The notes beneath the pieces were generated by a model. The model made no database searches. It had not been told where the DNA came from and worked only from the letters and a program-made list of their open reading frames with translations. Below, piece after piece: positions 1 to 6,407 of a stretch of DNA of 12,190 nt. The stretch is from an uncultured Clostridia bacterium (GTDB taxonomy: Bacteria > Bacillota > Clostridia > UBA1381): positions 1-12,190 of the forward strand of contig CAJOPD010000044.1 of NCBI GenBank assembly GCA_905236685.1. The letters run 5' to 3'. The translations under genes and the position numbers were made by a program. Position 1 is the stretch's first letter, and the number at the start of each line of letters is the position of its first letter.

Positions 1-353
1 AAAAATATTCATACCTTCCCGAGCCGTATAATGACTTCATATTTGCCATTGTCAGCGAGGAACTCGGCTTTGTCGGCGCTGCGTTTATCATAGCATTGTT
101 TGCGCTGCTCATAATAAGGGGTATGAAAATAGCGCACGAAGCCCCCGATTCTTTCGGTATGCTTTTGACGATAGGAATAATATCGCAAGTCGCAATACAG
201 ACCATATTAAATATTGCCGTTGTAACCTCCACCGTGCCGAATACGGGCGTAACGCTGCCGTTTTTCAGCTATGGCGGAACATCGGCGATGATGCTTTTGA
301 TGGAGATGGGCGTAGTGCTCAATGTATCGCGGAAATCGAGAAATAAGCTTTAA
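1..353 (+). CDS. ftsW: FtsW/SpoVE-type SEDS protein, C-terminal part (5' truncated by window edge)
   Basis: Reading from base 3, the open frame gives about 116 C-terminal residues of a SEDS-family integral membrane protein, which polymerises lipid II glycan strands together with a class B PBP. The SEDS loop motif is present as YLPEPYNDFIFA followed by SEELGF. The family's late motif appears as NTGVTLPFFSYGGTS, followed by the last transmembrane segment and a basic tail (SRKSRNKL). Roughly three hydrophobic segments are visible. The gene enters from the left edge, so its start is unseen. It ends 15 bases before murG, the classic ftsW/spoVE-murG order, which argues against RodA. FtsW (division) and SpoVE (sporulation) cannot be separated from this fragment, so the symbol is provisional. 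Confidence 0.9.
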   Translation, partial: KYSYLPEPYNDFIFAIVSEELGFVGAAFIIALFALLIIRGMKIAHEAPDSFGMLLTIGIISQVAIQTILNIAVVTSTVPNTGVTLPFFSYGGTSAMMLLMEMGVVLNVSRKSRNKL

Positions 354-368
354 GAAACGGAGATTTTT

Positions 369-1460
369 ATGAGAATTCTTTTTGCAGGCGGGGGAACGGC
401 AGGGCATATAAATCCCGCGCTTTCCATTGCAAATTACATAAAGGAGCAGGAAAAGGACTTTGACGCACTCTTTATCGGAACGGAGCGCGGTCTTGAACGA
501 AAGCTCGTTCCTGTGGCAGACTATAAAATAAAATATATAGATGTCTTGGGCTTTAACAGGAAAAATCTTTTAAAAAATGTATCGGTTTTAATGAAACTGC
601 AAAAGGCAAAACGCGATACCGTCAAAATCTTGAAGGATTTTGCGCCCGATTGGGTTGTCTGTACGGGCGGATATGTTTCGGGTCCCGTTATGCTTGCCGC
701 AAAAAAACTTGGTATTCCGTCAATAATTCACGAGCAGAATGTATACCCCGGGCTCACCGTAAAAGGCTCGGAAAGGTATGCGACATATGTTGCGGTAAGC
801 TTTGCGGAAACGGTTGAGCATTTAAAATGTAAGGATAAATGTGTTGTTACGGGAAATCCAGTAAGACCGGAAATCTTAAAAGCGGATAAAAAAAAGGCAA
901 GGGAAAGGCTTGGGCTTTCCGATAAGCCGTTTGTTTTGGTTTTCGGCGGAAGCTTGGGAGCAAAAAAAATAAACGATACAATGCTCGGTATGCTTAAAAT
1001 TATCGATGGCGGGAGTATGGATATTCTTTTCGGCACGGGTGACAGAAACTATGCCGAGGTCGCCGAAACAATCAAAAGCGAAGGAATAACAATTCCCGAA
1101 GGCGTAAAAGTCGTGCCCTATATAAATAATATGAGCGAAGCAATGGCTGCTGCCGACATTGTGGTATCAAGGGCGGGAGCGATAACCGTATCGGAAATAG
1201 CGGCGCTTAGAAAACCGTCAATTTTGATACCTTCACCGAATGTTGTGAGAAACCATCAGGAGCAGAACGCCCGCGAATTCGAGAAAAACGGCGCGGCAGA
1301 GGTGATAACAGAGGACTGCTTGACAGCGGAAAAGCTGTATGATACAATTAAAAGGATGTTAAAGAGCAAGGAAGAACTTAAAAAAATGGGCGAAAATGCC
1401 GCGGGGCTTGCTAAAATAAATGCGCTCAGCGACATATATTCGCTTATCAAGACACGGTAG
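369..1460 (+). CDS. murG: MurG, UDP-GlcNAc:lipid I N-acetylglucosaminyltransferase
   Basis: A 363-residue protein, normal length for MurG. This peripheral membrane GT-B glycosyltransferase adds GlcNAc to lipid I to make lipid II on the cytoplasmic face. The N-terminal glycine-rich loop is GGGTAGHINPAL (residues 7-18). HEQN at 121-124 is the usual MurG motif, and the interdomain GGSLGA loop is at 193-198. The C-terminal nucleotide-sugar site shows SRAGAITVSE with E276, then a proline-rich stretch and NHQEQNA. The ATG is preceded by a GGAG Shine-Dalgarno about 6 bases upstream and follows the ftsW stop closely, so the two are probably co-transcribed and feed the same pathway. Proline codons are mostly CCC and CCG (11 of 14), which serves as the local baseline for comparing the LRR gene at 5066-6304. 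Confidence 0.97.
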   Translation: MRILFAGGGTAGHINPALSIANYIKEQEKDFDALFIGTERGLERKLVPVADYKIKYIDVLGFNRKNLLKNVSVLMKLQKAKRDTVKILKDFAPDWVVCTGGYVSGPVMLAAKKLGIPSIIHEQNVYPGLTVKGSERYATYVAVSFAETVEHLKCKDKCVVTGNPVRPEILKADKKKARERLGLSDKPFVLVFGGSLGAKKINDTMLGMLKIIDGGSMDILFGTGDRNYAEVAETIKSEGITIPEGVKVVPYINNMSEAMAAADIVVSRAGAITVSEIAALRKPSILIPSPNVVRNHQEQNAREFEKNGAAEVITEDCLTAEKLYDTIKRMLKSKEELKKMGENAAGLAKINALSDIYSLIKTR

Positions 1461-1481
1461 GTAGTGTATCAGGGGGACTTT

Positions 1482-2858
1482 ATGAAAAAATCATTGTCAC
1501 TTGTGTTGGCGGTTTTTATTGCAGTTTCTGCTTTCTGCGGTATGGTTTCGGCGGATAATGAAATTTCGGAGGAGATGAAAGACGAGACGGTTACGGGCGG
1601 ATTTATAGCGAAAAAGCTTTCAAAATCAGAAGGGACAGAACTGTCAAATCCGATTGACAAAAAGGTGAATTTTTCGGGGTATCCCAAAAGTCTGTATCAG
1701 TTTTTGGAGGAGCAATTGCTTGCAGGCGCGGAAACGATAACATTGTACCCGTCATATGAAGTTGAGATTGATGATTTTCAGCAGATACTGCGCACAGTGC
1801 TTTTTAATAACTATAAAATTATGGCGTATGACGATATAGGTCCATATTACTATTTGGGAAAGTATTTAGTGTCGTTCAACCCTACATATTTTGCCGCCGA
1901 GGAGGGAAGGGAAGCCGCCATATCAATGATGGAAGCGGAAATAGAAAAATATCTTGACGCGGCAGAGGAAATTCCCGACAATGATGTTGTAGGTAAAATG
2001 CTGGTTATACACGACTTATTCTGTAAAAATAACAGATATGCATTAGAAGAAATAAAAGAAGAGGAAAGTACGCATATTGTCAATAATGCTCCGCGCACGG
2101 CATATTATCTGTTCAAAAATAAGCGTGCGGTTTGCCAGGGCAATTCCATTGCGCTGAAAGCCATATATGATGCGCTTAATGAAAGATTAAAAAAGAACGG
2201 TACAGATGTTATAAAAACGAGTTTTTGCAGTTCAAACAGATTTGCGCACATATGGAATGTTGTGGAGATAGGCGGAAGGTGGTATCATATTGATGAAACC
2301 CATGACGACCCTGTTTACGAAGATGCGTGGGGAGCGGTGGTAGAAGTCCCGTATGCATCTCATTCCTATTTCCTAAAATCCGTTGATGCTATGCAGGACC
2401 ATATAGTAGGCGGAATAAATGACTGGGTGTACTATACCGATGAAAATGTTACTTGCGACGACAGTAGCTTTGAAAGCGGATATGTATTTGATGATTTGGC
2501 TCCGACAAGGAGCGTCGTTTCTTATAAATCAGGAAGGTATAAAATTGATGTCAGCGGCATTAGCGAACCGTTTTGGACAGACAGTATAATGTCAACAAAG
2601 CTTTTCGTAACAGACCTGTTTGAAGACGGCGGAATAAAAAAGCTTCGGTATTACGCAAATGATGCGGTTACGGTAACGCCTATTTGCGCCGAGTATAACG
2701 ATGACGGCAAAATGATAAGCTTTAATCGCAGAAATGAAATGAATATGAGTAAAGGATTTGTAGTTGTAGGCTATCCCGATTTGCCGCAAAAAATGAGAAT
2801 GTTCCATTGGTTAGAGGATAAATTGGAGCCGCTGTGCCGCGTGATAAGCACAAAATAG
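1482..2858 (+). CDS. Secreted transglutaminase-like (papain-fold) protein
   Basis: A 458-residue exported protein. The ATG at 1482 is chosen over an in-frame GTG at 1464 because an AGGGGGA ribosome site lies just upstream (1471-1477) and the signal peptide then begins cleanly: MKK, a hydrophobic core to about residue 22, and a likely cleavage after VSA (residue 24). The transglutaminase-like core lies at about residues 165-290 and carries the family triad: Cys218 in AVCQGNS, His256 in AHIWNVV, Asp271 in WYHIDETHDDP. The flanking regions (25-165 and 300-458) match no domain I can name. There is no sortase motif or C-terminal anchor. It starts 21 bases after murG, so it may share that transcript. 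The chemistry is likely cysteine-dependent (protease, amidase or cross-linking), but the substrate cannot be deduced. A cell-wall role is inferred only from the neighbours. Confidence 0.85.
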   Translation: MKKSLSLVLAVFIAVSAFCGMVSADNEISEEMKDETVTGGFIAKKLSKSEGTELSNPIDKKVNFSGYPKSLYQFLEEQLLAGAETITLYPSYEVEIDDFQQILRTVLFNNYKIMAYDDIGPYYYLGKYLVSFNPTYFAAEEGREAAISMMEAEIEKYLDAAEEIPDNDVVGKMLVIHDLFCKNNRYALEEIKEEESTHIVNNAPRTAYYLFKNKRAVCQGNSIALKAIYDALNERLKKNGTDVIKTSFCSSNRFAHIWNVVEIGGRWYHIDETHDDPVYEDAWGAVVEVPYASHSYFLKSVDAMQDHIVGGINDWVYYTDENVTCDDSSFESGYVFDDLAPTRSVVSYKSGRYKIDVSGISEPFWTDSIMSTKLFVTDLFEDGGIKKLRYYANDAVTVTPICAEYNDDGKMISFNRRNEMNMSKGFVVVGYPDLPQKMRMFHWLEDKLEPLCRVISTK

Positions 2859-2868
2859 TAATGATCGG

Positions 2869-2907
2869 GCTGTTTTGCCGTGTTTGCGGCAAAACGGCTT
2901 TGTTTTT
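2869..2907 (+). terminator. Rho-independent terminator after the transglutaminase-like gene
   Basis: The stem is 2869-2880 paired with 2887-2898 (GTTTTGCCG against CGGCAAAAC, extended by three more pairs including one G-T). The loop is TGTTTG and the following tract is TTTGTTTTT. It starts 10 bases past the stop codon and would close the ftsW-murG-transglutaminase transcript. Confidence 0.85.
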
Positions 2908-2927
2908 AAAGGACGGAGATATAGCTG

Positions 2928-3416
2928 ATGAAAAGATTTTACCCCGATTTTCGCTTTAATTCCGTGAGCGATATAAAAGCGGATTTTTTTGCTGAAAATA
3001 ATATAGGCTTTGCGATACTTGATATCGACAATACGCTTGTGAGCTATAAAACAAAGCGTGCCGACGGCACGGCAAGGGATTTTCTTAAAATGCTGGAAAA
3101 TTTGGGCGTAAAATATGCGTTCGTTTCAAATAATCATAAAAAACGGGTGGAACTTTTTGCAAAAGATTTTGACGCACCCTTTGTGAGTAATGCCGCGAAG
3201 CCGTTTACGCTCGGAATAGGGCGTGCAATGCGAAAAATCGGCGCAAAAAAGGATAAAACCGTGCTAATCGGCGACCAGGTGTTCACCGATGTTTATGCAG
3301 GCAAAAGAGCTGGCATAAAAACAATTATGGTAAACCCGATTGAAGCGAAGGAAACGCCGTTTTTCAGCGTAAAACGCTATTTTGAACGGGTTGTTTTGAA
3401 GAATTACAAAGGATAG
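2928..3416 (+). CDS. yqeG: YqeG-family HAD-type (subfamily IIIA) phosphatase
   Basis: A 162-residue protein of the length and layout of the YqeG family in the haloacid dehalogenase superfamily. The catalytic motif I is LDIDNT, with nucleophile Asp32 and acid/base Asp34. Motif II is FVSNN, the motif III lysine lies in NAAKPF, and motif IV is GDQVFTD. No cap domain insertion is visible, as expected for subfamily IIIA. It starts with ATG after GGACGGAG and lies 12 bases before the endonuclease IV homologue, so the two are probably one transcript. No clear promoter is visible between the upstream terminator and this start. The physiological substrate of YqeG is not established, so 'phosphatase' rests on the fold and motifs. 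The family assignment is firm. Confidence 0.9.
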   Translation: MKRFYPDFRFNSVSDIKADFFAENNIGFAILDIDNTLVSYKTKRADGTARDFLKMLENLGVKYAFVSNNHKKRVELFAKDFDAPFVSNAAKPFTLGIGRAMRKIGAKKDKTVLIGDQVFTDVYAGKRAGIKTIMVNPIEAKETPFFSVKRYFERVVLKNYKG

Positions 3417-3428
3417 AGGTAGAAAGAT

Positions 3429-4295
3429 ATGTCAGCGATATTCGGAGTTGCAGGGAACAGCGACAGCTTTTATAAAAGCGGAAATAAAGCCTCGGAGCAG
3501 ATGCCGCAATGGCTTGCCGATTTCGGTCTTGACGCGTATGAGTATCAATGCGGAAACGGCGTGCGATGCGGACAGCAGACGGCGGAAAAAATCGCGGAGG
3601 AGGCACGCAAAAACAATATCGTTATGAGCGTACACTCGCCGTACTATATCAATCTTGCCCAAAACGATGAGCAAAAGCGGGCGGGGAGCATAAATTATAT
3701 AATTCAGTCGGCGCAGCTGGTTAAATATTTGGGCGGCGAGCGCGTTGTTGTGCATAGCGGCGCACTTTGCGGAATGAGCAGGGAAGAAGCGCTTGAAAAC
3801 GCCAAAAAAACGCTGGTTCTGGCACGGTGTGCGTTGGAGGAGAACGGACTTTTTGATGTAAGACTTTGTATAGAAACTATGGGTAAAATCAATCAGCTCG
3901 GCGACCTCTACGAAGTTATGGAGCTTTGCCGTCTGGACGAAAGCTTTTTGCCGTGCATAGATTTCGGGCATTTGAACGCGAGGAGCTTGGGCGGGCTTAA
4001 AACGGTCAGCGATTTTGAGGTAATTTTTGATGCGATAAAGAATAAACTGGGCGGGGAACGGGAAAAGACCTTCCATAGCCATTTCAGCAAAATTGAATAT
4101 ACGGCAGGCGGCGAAAAAAGGCATTTGACTTTTGAGGATACGGTTTACGGACCCGAGTTTGAGCCTGCCTGCGAAATAATAGTTAAGAGAAATCTGTCGC
4201 CTACGATAATATGCGAGTCGAGCGGAACGCAGGCGGAGGACGCCTTCACGATGAAGAAAATTTACGAAAATACCAAAAAAATGTTGACAGAGTGA
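3429..4295 (+). CDS. nfo: Endonuclease IV homologue (AP endonuclease family 2, TIM barrel)
   Basis: A 288-residue TIM-barrel protein close to Nfo in length and motif order. Nfo cleaves abasic sites in base excision repair using three zinc ions. Recognisable ligand positions are His69 (HSPYYIN), His109 (VVVHSGA), Glu149 (CIETMGK), Asp178 and His181 (CIDFGHLNA), His216 (HSHFSK), His232 (GEKRHLTF) and Glu263 (CESSGTQ). One oddity: where classical Nfo has Asp-Arg-His, this protein reads Lys-Arg-His (230-232), so one metal-ligand aspartate appears missing. Asn in the classical HLND segment is also replaced (HSHF). It could be a diverged Nfo subfamily rather than a proven AP endonuclease. The ATG follows AGAGG. 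The last codons contain the -35 element of the next promoter, and no terminator is visible after it. Confidence 0.85.
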   Translation: MSAIFGVAGNSDSFYKSGNKASEQMPQWLADFGLDAYEYQCGNGVRCGQQTAEKIAEEARKNNIVMSVHSPYYINLAQNDEQKRAGSINYIIQSAQLVKYLGGERVVVHSGALCGMSREEALENAKKTLVLARCALEENGLFDVRLCIETMGKINQLGDLYEVMELCRLDESFLPCIDFGHLNARSLGGLKTVSDFEVIFDAIKNKLGGEREKTFHSHFSKIEYTAGGEKRHLTFEDTVYGPEFEPACEIIVKRNLSPTIICESSGTQAEDAFTMKKIYENTKKMLTE

Positions 4296-4312
4296 TTTTT
4301 TCGTGGTATAAT
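4284..4312 (+). promoter_or_regulatory. Consensus sigma-A promoter for rplU-rpmA
   Basis: TTGACA at 4284-4289, a spacer of exactly 17 bases, then TATAAT at 4307-4312: both hexamers match consensus fully. The -35 overlaps the last codons of the nfo homologue, whose stop is 4293-4295. Transcription would begin near 4319, giving a leader of about 84 bases before rplU. A very strong promoter fits ribosomal protein genes. Confidence 0.92.
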
Positions 4313-4332
4313 TTCACGGTATCCGCATAAAA

Positions 4333-4366
4333 CACGGTTATAAACCTCATTTTGAGTACCGTTTTT
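4333..4366 (+). promoter_or_regulatory. Structured 5' leader of rplU (candidate L21 leader)
   Basis: Within the roughly 84-base leader, ACGGT (4334-4338) can pair with ACCGT (4358-4362) and CTCA (4346-4349) with TGAG (4353-4356) around a TTT loop, followed by TTTTT (4362-4366). Many Firmicutes carry an autoregulatory L21 leader upstream of rplU. Position and length fit that family, but I cannot confirm its consensus by eye. The hairpin is weak (5 + 4 pairs with an asymmetric internal loop). The Shine-Dalgarno AAGGAGGTG (4386-4394) lies outside it, so any control would more likely act by attenuation than by direct sequestration. Confidence 0.45.
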
Positions 4367-4402
4367 AGCGTGACTTCATAATAATAAGGAGGTGTAACAC
4401 AT

Positions 4403-4714
4403 ATGTACGCAATTTTTGAAACAGGCGGAAAGCAGTACAAGGTGGAGGAAGGCAGCGTAATTTTTGTTGAAAAGCTCGATGCAAAAGAGGACGAAACCGT
4501 TACATTTGATAAGGTTTTGGCAACAGTTGACGGCGATAACACAAATTTCGGCGCACCCACATTGGACGGCGCAAAGGTAACCGCAAAGGTTTTAAAGCAA
4601 GGTAAGGCTAAAAAAATCTATGTCTTCAAGATGAAGAGAAAGAAGAACGAGCGTTCAAAGAAAGGTCACAGACAGCCTTACACAAAACTCGTAGTTGAAA
4701 CTATCAATGCTTAA
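4403..4714 (+). CDS. rplU: 50S ribosomal protein L21
   Basis: A 103-residue protein with the standard L21 start MYAIFETGGKQYKVEEG and the basic C-terminal segment KMKRKKNERSKKGHRQPYT that contacts 23S rRNA. Length is normal. Translation is driven by a full Shine-Dalgarno (AAGGAGGTG, 4386-4394) eight bases before the ATG. It is first in a two-gene unit with rpmA, 40 bases apart. In most Firmicutes a small protease gene (prp/ysxB) lies between these two genes. There is no room for it here. Confidence 0.98.
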   Translation: MYAIFETGGKQYKVEEGSVIFVEKLDAKEDETVTFDKVLATVDGDNTNFGAPTLDGAKVTAKVLKQGKAKKIYVFKMKRKKNERSKKGHRQPYTKLVVETINA

Positions 4715-4754
4715 TCAGCATATTAAACAAAATCGAAAGCTGAGGTGTTATTAA

Positions 4755-5009
4755 ATGGCTCATAAAAAAGGTATGGGTTCTACCAAGAACGGTCGTGACA
4801 GCGAAAGTAAACGACTTGGTGTAAAGAGAGCTGATGGACAGTTTGTTCTTGCAGGAAATATTTTGGTAAGACAGCGCGGAACAAAAATCCACCCTGGAAA
4901 TAATGTCGGTATCGGCAGCGATGATACATTGTTTGCACTGATTGACGGAAATGTTAAATTTGAAAGAAAAGGCAAAGATAAAAAGCAGTGCAGCGTATAT
5001 TCCGCATAA
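4755..5009 (+). CDS. rpmA: 50S ribosomal protein L27 (no cleavable N-terminal extension)
   Basis: An 84-residue L27, a component of the peptidyl-transferase neighbourhood of the 50S subunit. It begins directly with MAHKKGMGSTKNGRDS, the form typical of Gram-negative L27. It does not carry the Firmicutes extension ending in a FFA-type site that Prp protease removes. The core motifs KRLGVKRADGQ, GNILVRQRGT and HPGNNVGIG are intact. The ATG follows a GAGGTG site (4742-4747), and no upstream in-frame start adds an extension. It is the last gene before a strong terminator. The gene commonly found next, obg, is not here. Confidence 0.97.
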   Translation: MAHKKGMGSTKNGRDSESKRLGVKRADGQFVLAGNILVRQRGTKIHPGNNVGIGSDDTLFALIDGNVKFERKGKDKKQCSVYSA

Positions 5010-5021
5010 TAAATTAAAACT

Positions 5022-5053
5022 AAAAAAGGCGTCTTTTAAAAGACGCCTTTTTT
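5022..5053. terminator. Bidirectional Rho-independent terminator between rpmA and the LRR gene
   Basis: A perfect 32-base palindrome: AAAAAAGGCGTCTTTT followed by its exact reverse complement. This gives a GGCGTCTT/AAGACGCC stem with a tight loop and A/T tracts on both sides. It lies 12 bases after the rpmA stop and 12 bases beyond the stop of the convergent LRR gene, so it can terminate both transcripts. Confidence 0.93.
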
Positions 5054-5065
5054 GTTGTACTTATG

Positions 5066-6304
5066 TTACTGTAAATGAGGCAGACTTTCATACCCTATCC
5101 AATGTGCAAGATACCGCACTAAAATTGTATTATCCTTGGCAGTCACCCTTCCGTCACCATTCAAATCGCCGTAAGGTGCAGAATTATAGTGGATGGTTGT
5201 ACGACTATATCCTAATCCTATTGAGATATTTTCCCAATCCTGCTTACTACCGTGGTAGTAAATGTCTTTTATACCATCACGCCACGCGGCAAGCCCGATA
5301 ATTGTTACACTTCTTGGAATTTCAATTGAAGTAAGTTCTGTACAATAGCGAAATGCGTCATTACCTATGGCCTTTGTTCCTGGTTTCACAGAAAAATCAG
5401 TGCCGGTATTCTTAACTCTAATTAGATGATCGCTTATATAAAGAGCATCATCTTCCCAACCATATTTATCCAGATCGTATGGTGTTGCCATAAAGGTGTT
5501 CATACTTAGATTTGCCACAGTACCTAGTATTACCGTGTGTTTAAGGCTGCTACAATACTGAAATGCATAAAGTCCTATTCCTGTTACGCTATTAGGAATT
5601 TCAATTTGTGTAAGGCTACGGCAGTAAGCAAAAGCATTGTCGGCTATATATTTTGTCCCAGATTTTACCGTAACAGAGGTGACGGTGTCATTAGCTATAA
5701 TTAAGATGTTGTTTATATACAGTACACCATCTTCCCAATTATAGTTATTTTTATAATATGCCGTATTAAGAAAAGCACTATCTTCAATAGATAATATGCT
5801 GTCCGGAAGTTCAATTTGTGCAAGGCTGGTGCAATTAGCAAACGCTAACATCCCTATACGTTTAACACCATCTGGAATTTTAATCGAGGTAAGACCATAG
5901 CAATACTGAAATGCCCAGGCGCCAATAGAAGTCACATTGTTTGGGATTGAAATGTGTGTAAGACGGCTACAACCATAAAATGCAAAATTACCAATTGTTG
6001 TTACGCTATCAGGAATTTCAATCTGTGTAATGCTACCACAACCATAGAATGCTTTAAATCCAATGTTTTTTACACCACTTTCAATTACAACGGTTTTTAT
6101 TGAAGACCTTGAATTGTACCATGGTGCTTCGCCAGTATAATTCATATCACCTGTGCCACTTATAGTGAGTGTGCCGTTATCATCAAGTGCCCAGGTCAAG
6201 TATTCACCACATGTACCGCTTTGTGACGCGCTTGCGGGTAATGCAACCAAAGCGAAAAGCATACAAAGTACAATACCTATACTTGAAAACTTCTTTTTTT
6301 TCAT
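5066..6304 (-). CDS. Secreted BspA-like leucine-rich repeat protein with half-dockerin EF-hand tail
   Basis: A 412-residue exported protein. The start at 6304 is preferred over an in-frame ATG at 6337 because AAAAGGAGG (6312-6320) precedes it and the signal peptide then begins MKKKKFSS, with likely cleavage after PASA (residue 26). Residues about 32-65 form the short N-terminal module often seen before LRR_5 (BspA-type) repeats. Residues about 69-370 hold repeats of the pattern AFxxCxxLTxIxIPxSVTxIG. Two repeats are extended by a matching insert centred on YNWEDGVLYI and YGWEDDALYI. The tail has one calcium-loop dockerin-like unit (GDLNGDGRVTAKD, ligands D380, N382, D384, D391) and ends at residue 412; the usual second dockerin unit is absent. 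BspA-type repeats serve in adhesion and host or matrix binding, but the partner is unknown. Ten of 12 proline codons are CCA or CCT, unlike murG, suggesting transfer. Confidence 0.88.
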   Translation of the reverse strand: MKKKKFSSIGIVLCMLFALVALPASASQSGTCGEYLTWALDDNGTLTISGTGDMNYTGEAPWYNSRSSIKTVVIESGVKNIGFKAFYGCGSITQIEIPDSVTTIGNFAFYGCSRLTHISIPNNVTSIGAWAFQYCYGLTSIKIPDGVKRIGMLAFANCTSLAQIELPDSILSIEDSAFLNTAYYKNNYNWEDGVLYINNILIIANDTVTSVTVKSGTKYIADNAFAYCRSLTQIEIPNSVTGIGLYAFQYCSSLKHTVILGTVANLSMNTFMATPYDLDKYGWEDDALYISDHLIRVKNTGTDFSVKPGTKAIGNDAFRYCTELTSIEIPRSVTIIGLAAWRDGIKDIYYHGSKQDWENISIGLGYSRTTIHYNSAPYGDLNGDGRVTAKDNTILVRYLAHWIGYESLPHLQ

Positions 6305-6327
6305 ATTTTTGCCTCCTTTTGCAAACA

Positions 6328-6356
6328 ATAATATCACAATATGAGATATATGTCAA
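6328..6356 (-). promoter_or_regulatory. Sigma-A promoter of the LRR gene
   Basis: Read on the minus strand: TTGACA (6356-6351), a spacer of 17 bases, TATTAT (6333-6328). The expected start near 6321 leaves a leader of about 17 bases that is nearly all Shine-Dalgarno. The -35 hexamer and spacer coincide with the GAGATA half-sites, so a bound regulator would compete with polymerase. Confidence 0.8.
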
Positions 6357-6374
6357 TATCTCAATACGAGATAA
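6337..6374. promoter_or_regulatory. Candidate operator: three GAGATA half-sites between the divergent genes
   Basis: GAGATAT at 6343-6349, its reverse complement ATATCTC at 6356-6362, and GAGATAA at 6368-6374. Neighbouring half-sites make two inverted repeats with spacers of 6 and 5 bases. The first and third are a direct repeat, CAATAYGAGATA, with 25 bases between matching positions (6337-6348 and 6362-6373). The array lies between the LRR promoter and the regulator's -10 and overlaps the LRR -35. It probably binds the adjacent HTH protein. This is inferred from symmetry and position only. Confidence 0.65.
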
Positions 6375-6376
6375 TA

Positions 6377-6382
6377 TATAAT
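6377..6382 (+). promoter_or_regulatory. Probable -10 element of the XRE-type regulator gene
   Basis: A perfect TATAAT, 25 bases before the regulator's ATG. No good -35 is present at the right distance: the 17-base spacer points to CAATAT at 6354-6359, inside the half-site array. The promoter would therefore be weak or factor-dependent. Expected start near 6389 gives a leader of about 19 bases, mostly Shine-Dalgarno (AAGGAGGGG, 6393-6401). Confidence 0.55.
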
Positions 6383-6407
6383 TTTTTGTGATAAGGAGGG
6401 GAGTGAT

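Noticed and set aside
3432..4124. 230-residue open frame on the minus strand across nfo
   Set aside because: It lies antisense to a well-supported TIM-barrel gene, lacks a recognisable domain and ribosome site, and reflects codon bias of the true gene.
4315..4362. Two CACGGT copies competing for one ACCGT as a riboswitch-like alternative fold
   Set aside because: The first copy (4315-4320) lies at or before the expected transcription start near 4319, so it is probably not in the RNA.
4942..5301. 119-residue plus-strand open frame over the end of rpmA and the LRR gene
   Set aside because: It crosses the rpmA terminator and runs antisense to the LRR gene, with no ribosome site or recognisable motif.
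6305..6337. Upstream ATG extending the LRR protein by 11 residues
   Set aside because: The longer start lies upstream of the predicted transcription start and would translate through the Shine-Dalgarno; the shorter start gives a standard signal peptide.
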